64,000 nucleotides of DNA from the NCBI RefSeq assembly GCF_018691265.1, contig NW_024881321.1:16278698-16342697 (forward strand), read 5' to 3'. The number at the start of each line of letters is the position of its first letter. Position 1 is the stretch's first letter. A program made the translations under genes and the position numbers. Shown here piece after piece: positions 61,701 through 64,000 of the stretch. The notes under the pieces are model-generated. The model saw nothing but the letters and a program-made list of their open reading frames with translations. It was not told the origin of the DNA and ran no database searches. The stretch comes from Tyto alba. Lineage: Eukaryota > Chordata > Aves > Strigiformes > Tytonidae.

Positions 61701-64000
61701 TCCCTGAAATTCCTTCTTTTCTGCTGTTTGTCTTCTCTGACTTCAAGGAAAAAGAGAGAGCTCTCCTGGAGATGAAGAAATACAGATTTATTGAAAGGAA
61801 AATACATGCAATTGTGTGAATGATGTTGTATGATGTGAGAATGAATAGGAAGGGCAAAATAAAAGTGATATCAAAGATTAGAACTACAAATGAAGACAAG
61901 TAGAGTTCTGTTATTTATTTAACATAGCATTGATTTTGCTCTCTTTTGGTTTCCCTTTCTGTGAAATAAGAATTGTAAGTTTAATTGACATGGTTAAAGA
62001 AACGAAAACAGCTAAGAATTTTTCAGGGTAAAATTCAAGCTGTAGACCTCTGTACTGTAAAAAGGAAAATGTAAACTTCTTTTCAGAAGGAGATTTTTCT
62101 GCCTTAATAGACTTCTGCAAAGCAAAATAGTTTATACACACACTCATAAAATGTTATCATTGCAAAATTAAGGCATCGTTCATGATTAATAAGTACCAAA
62201 ATATATGTGTCCAGTTCTATAAAGGTGTGCAGTCTGCCTCTCACAATAGAAAGTAAAATTTCATCAAAAGGAAAATTTTAATGACAATCTGAAAATCTTA
62301 CAGTTTTATAGTGCTTTCCCAAAAAGTTCAAACTATCATGTTTTCTCAACCCTAAACTCCAACAAAATCCCTTTAATCAGAAGTTAGGACTTGTGAACAA
62401 CAGCAAATGTGTAAGATTGTTAAGCCACACACAGAAAGCTACAAATGAGGGTGTTAAAGTTCCCAGCAAATTAGACTAAAGATATTTTATTATATATGAA
62501 AACATTCTGTTAACTTCTAATGATATCTTGGAAGAATGTTTTTTAAATATCTGAAAACTAAACAGCAGCTGAAAAACTAGAAAGCCTAAAAACCATTACA
62601 GATCATCATAAAGCAGAATTGGATAAAATAGGTTAGCTCATAAATCAGAGCTATAGAATCAACTGCAGGATAACTAAAACAGCGGAAGCAGTACTGTTTG
62701 CAAAGGAACTCTAACTCCAAACAGTGCATCTCACCAATAGAAAACAAACACATTAAAAGAAAGGAAATTAGTGAAGTCATTACACAAACCCAGCTGGGAA
62801 CCCAGCTGTTTAAAGATGAAGCAAGCCCTCTAATTCTTGATCTTTGGGAGTGTCTAATTAGAAAACAAACTAAAAAGTTGTTCTCCGAGACAGTATTAAA
62901 ATGAAAAGAAAAAGAAAGCTTTCTCTCAGAATCAGATTCCTCTGCTGTGACAGAGTAGGTTTTTGAAAGGCTGAATAACCAAGTAAAAGAGAAATGTTAC
63001 TGCTGCAGAGTTATGGCATCGATTATGATTAAATAAGGACTGCAATGTACACAAGCATAATACTATGAAATATATATGAATAGCTTTTGCTTTGCAACTT
63101 ACCTGTTATGCTTTTACCCCACAGTTTAAAACATTAAATAGATACATTACAAGTCTACAGTGTTAATCATCATTCTTGAACAAACCAATCAGGCAAGTAC
63201 TGCACTGTTAAGAATATAATGGCAAATTGTACTTAGAACCAGACCATGAACTTTCTGTGCAGGGTCACCTTACCTGCGGCAGATGCAGCAAAATATTTTT
63301 GTTTAATTATAGCACTGCAATCCCAATTTTGCAATACTTTATTTTCATGGTGCTACTGCTTTGATATTGATAATTTCAATGTAGAAAGGAATAAGAAGGG
63401 TATTGGAAACATAGGGATCAAATTGACAGAGATGAGAAGATAAAGGAGACTGGATTTGAAATAGTACAGATAAGGATACACTGACTGGAGGATAAGTGTA
63501 ACATTACTTCTGACCATATGTATCTATCAGTTTTAAGACTTTTGAGAAGATAAATGGGAAGATAAAAAGCTTTTCTGAGACTGAGGACCTATGTGATCAC
63601 TCTTTTATTTTGGGAAAGCCAAAGGAATTGGAGACCCTTTTCAATTTGTTTGATTTTTTTTTTTTTTCAAAATATTTCATCACACTATATGATCTTTACA
63701 TCTTCAAAATCTCTTAATTGTTATTGCTCTTTATTAAACTTAATCTACTACAAAGACATCATTTATGTCAGTGTCATGGTCACGTTTAAACTGCAGTTGT
63801 AAAACAATTTCCCAGAATGATTCAGTTCTAGAGTGCCATCCACTGAAATGCTAATACAATCACCAAGAATCCAGTAGTGGACAAGGTGAGGTTTAAAGTT
63901 TCAGATTATTTAGTTCAAGGGAAGGATCTTGGGTCACCAAGAATGGTATTTAAAAAAACAAAGTTACATGAAGCATGACTGTGCAGTGAAACTGTTTTGA
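53833..64000. other. AT-rich non-coding stretch to window end
   Basis: No coding exon, RNA gene or nameable mobile element. 54.1-54.9 kb is T-rich on the plus strand with the look of a very old antisense LINE, too decayed to call. A-rich simple sequence lies at about 58880-58917. A perfect minus-strand splice-donor word (CAG|GTAAGT, exon side at 63103) has no clear acceptor partner. Confidence 0.5.
55723..55748 (+). repeat. T homopolymer (26 nt)
   Basis: T run followed by AATTTAATAAAATA; no element body recognised. Confidence 0.85.

Overview
The window looks like nuclear DNA from a bird, and it is almost entirely non-coding. The evidence for a bird is a CR1 LINE tail in antisense at about 34.8 kb, an older CR1-type 3' end at about 53.8 kb, and two long terminal repeats of the avian ERVL-like kind that start with a TGTCCTGG-type end and finish in a CAAACCACGACA-type end. 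Repeat density is otherwise low and the sequence is AT-rich. I cannot place it below class level. No open frame could be assigned to a host protein. The longest (158, 135 and 135 codons) look like chance frames or lie inside an LTR.

Layout. 1-3.4 kb is GC- and CpG-rich, with two CpG-island-like cores (about 770-1015 and 2800-2925), a TA microsatellite, a strong G-quadruplex motif, a possible CTCF site and good splice-donor words on both strands. This could be the edge of a gene, or a regulatory domain of a gene outside the window. 3.4-13.4 kb is AT-rich single-copy-looking DNA. 13.4-16.3 kb holds retroelement debris on the minus strand: a decayed AP-endonuclease-like segment (14.70-15.07 kb) and an ERVL-like LTR (15.56-16.28 kb). 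16.3-34.8 kb is again mostly single-copy, with small tandem duplications and one possible hAT-like end. 34.8-35.96 kb holds a CR1 tail and a broken minus-strand coding relic that resembles a retroviral gag-type segment. 36-46.2 kb is single-copy-looking, with one strong hairpin at 39.4 kb and one exon-like interval at 44.1-44.3 kb. 46.18-47.26 kb is a well-preserved solo ERVL-like LTR on the plus strand with CCAAT, TATA-like and AATAAA signals. 47.3-64 kb is AT-rich with long T-runs and the older CR1 end.

There is no operon, CRISPR array, tRNA or rRNA gene, or intact mobile element that I can support. I did not find a convincing new biological system. The observations most worth checking are the endonuclease and gag-like relics, the 39.4 kb hairpin, the exon-like interval at 44.1 kb, and the regulatory character of the first 3.4 kb. 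All family assignments rest on my memory of the families and on reading by eye; no alignment was run.
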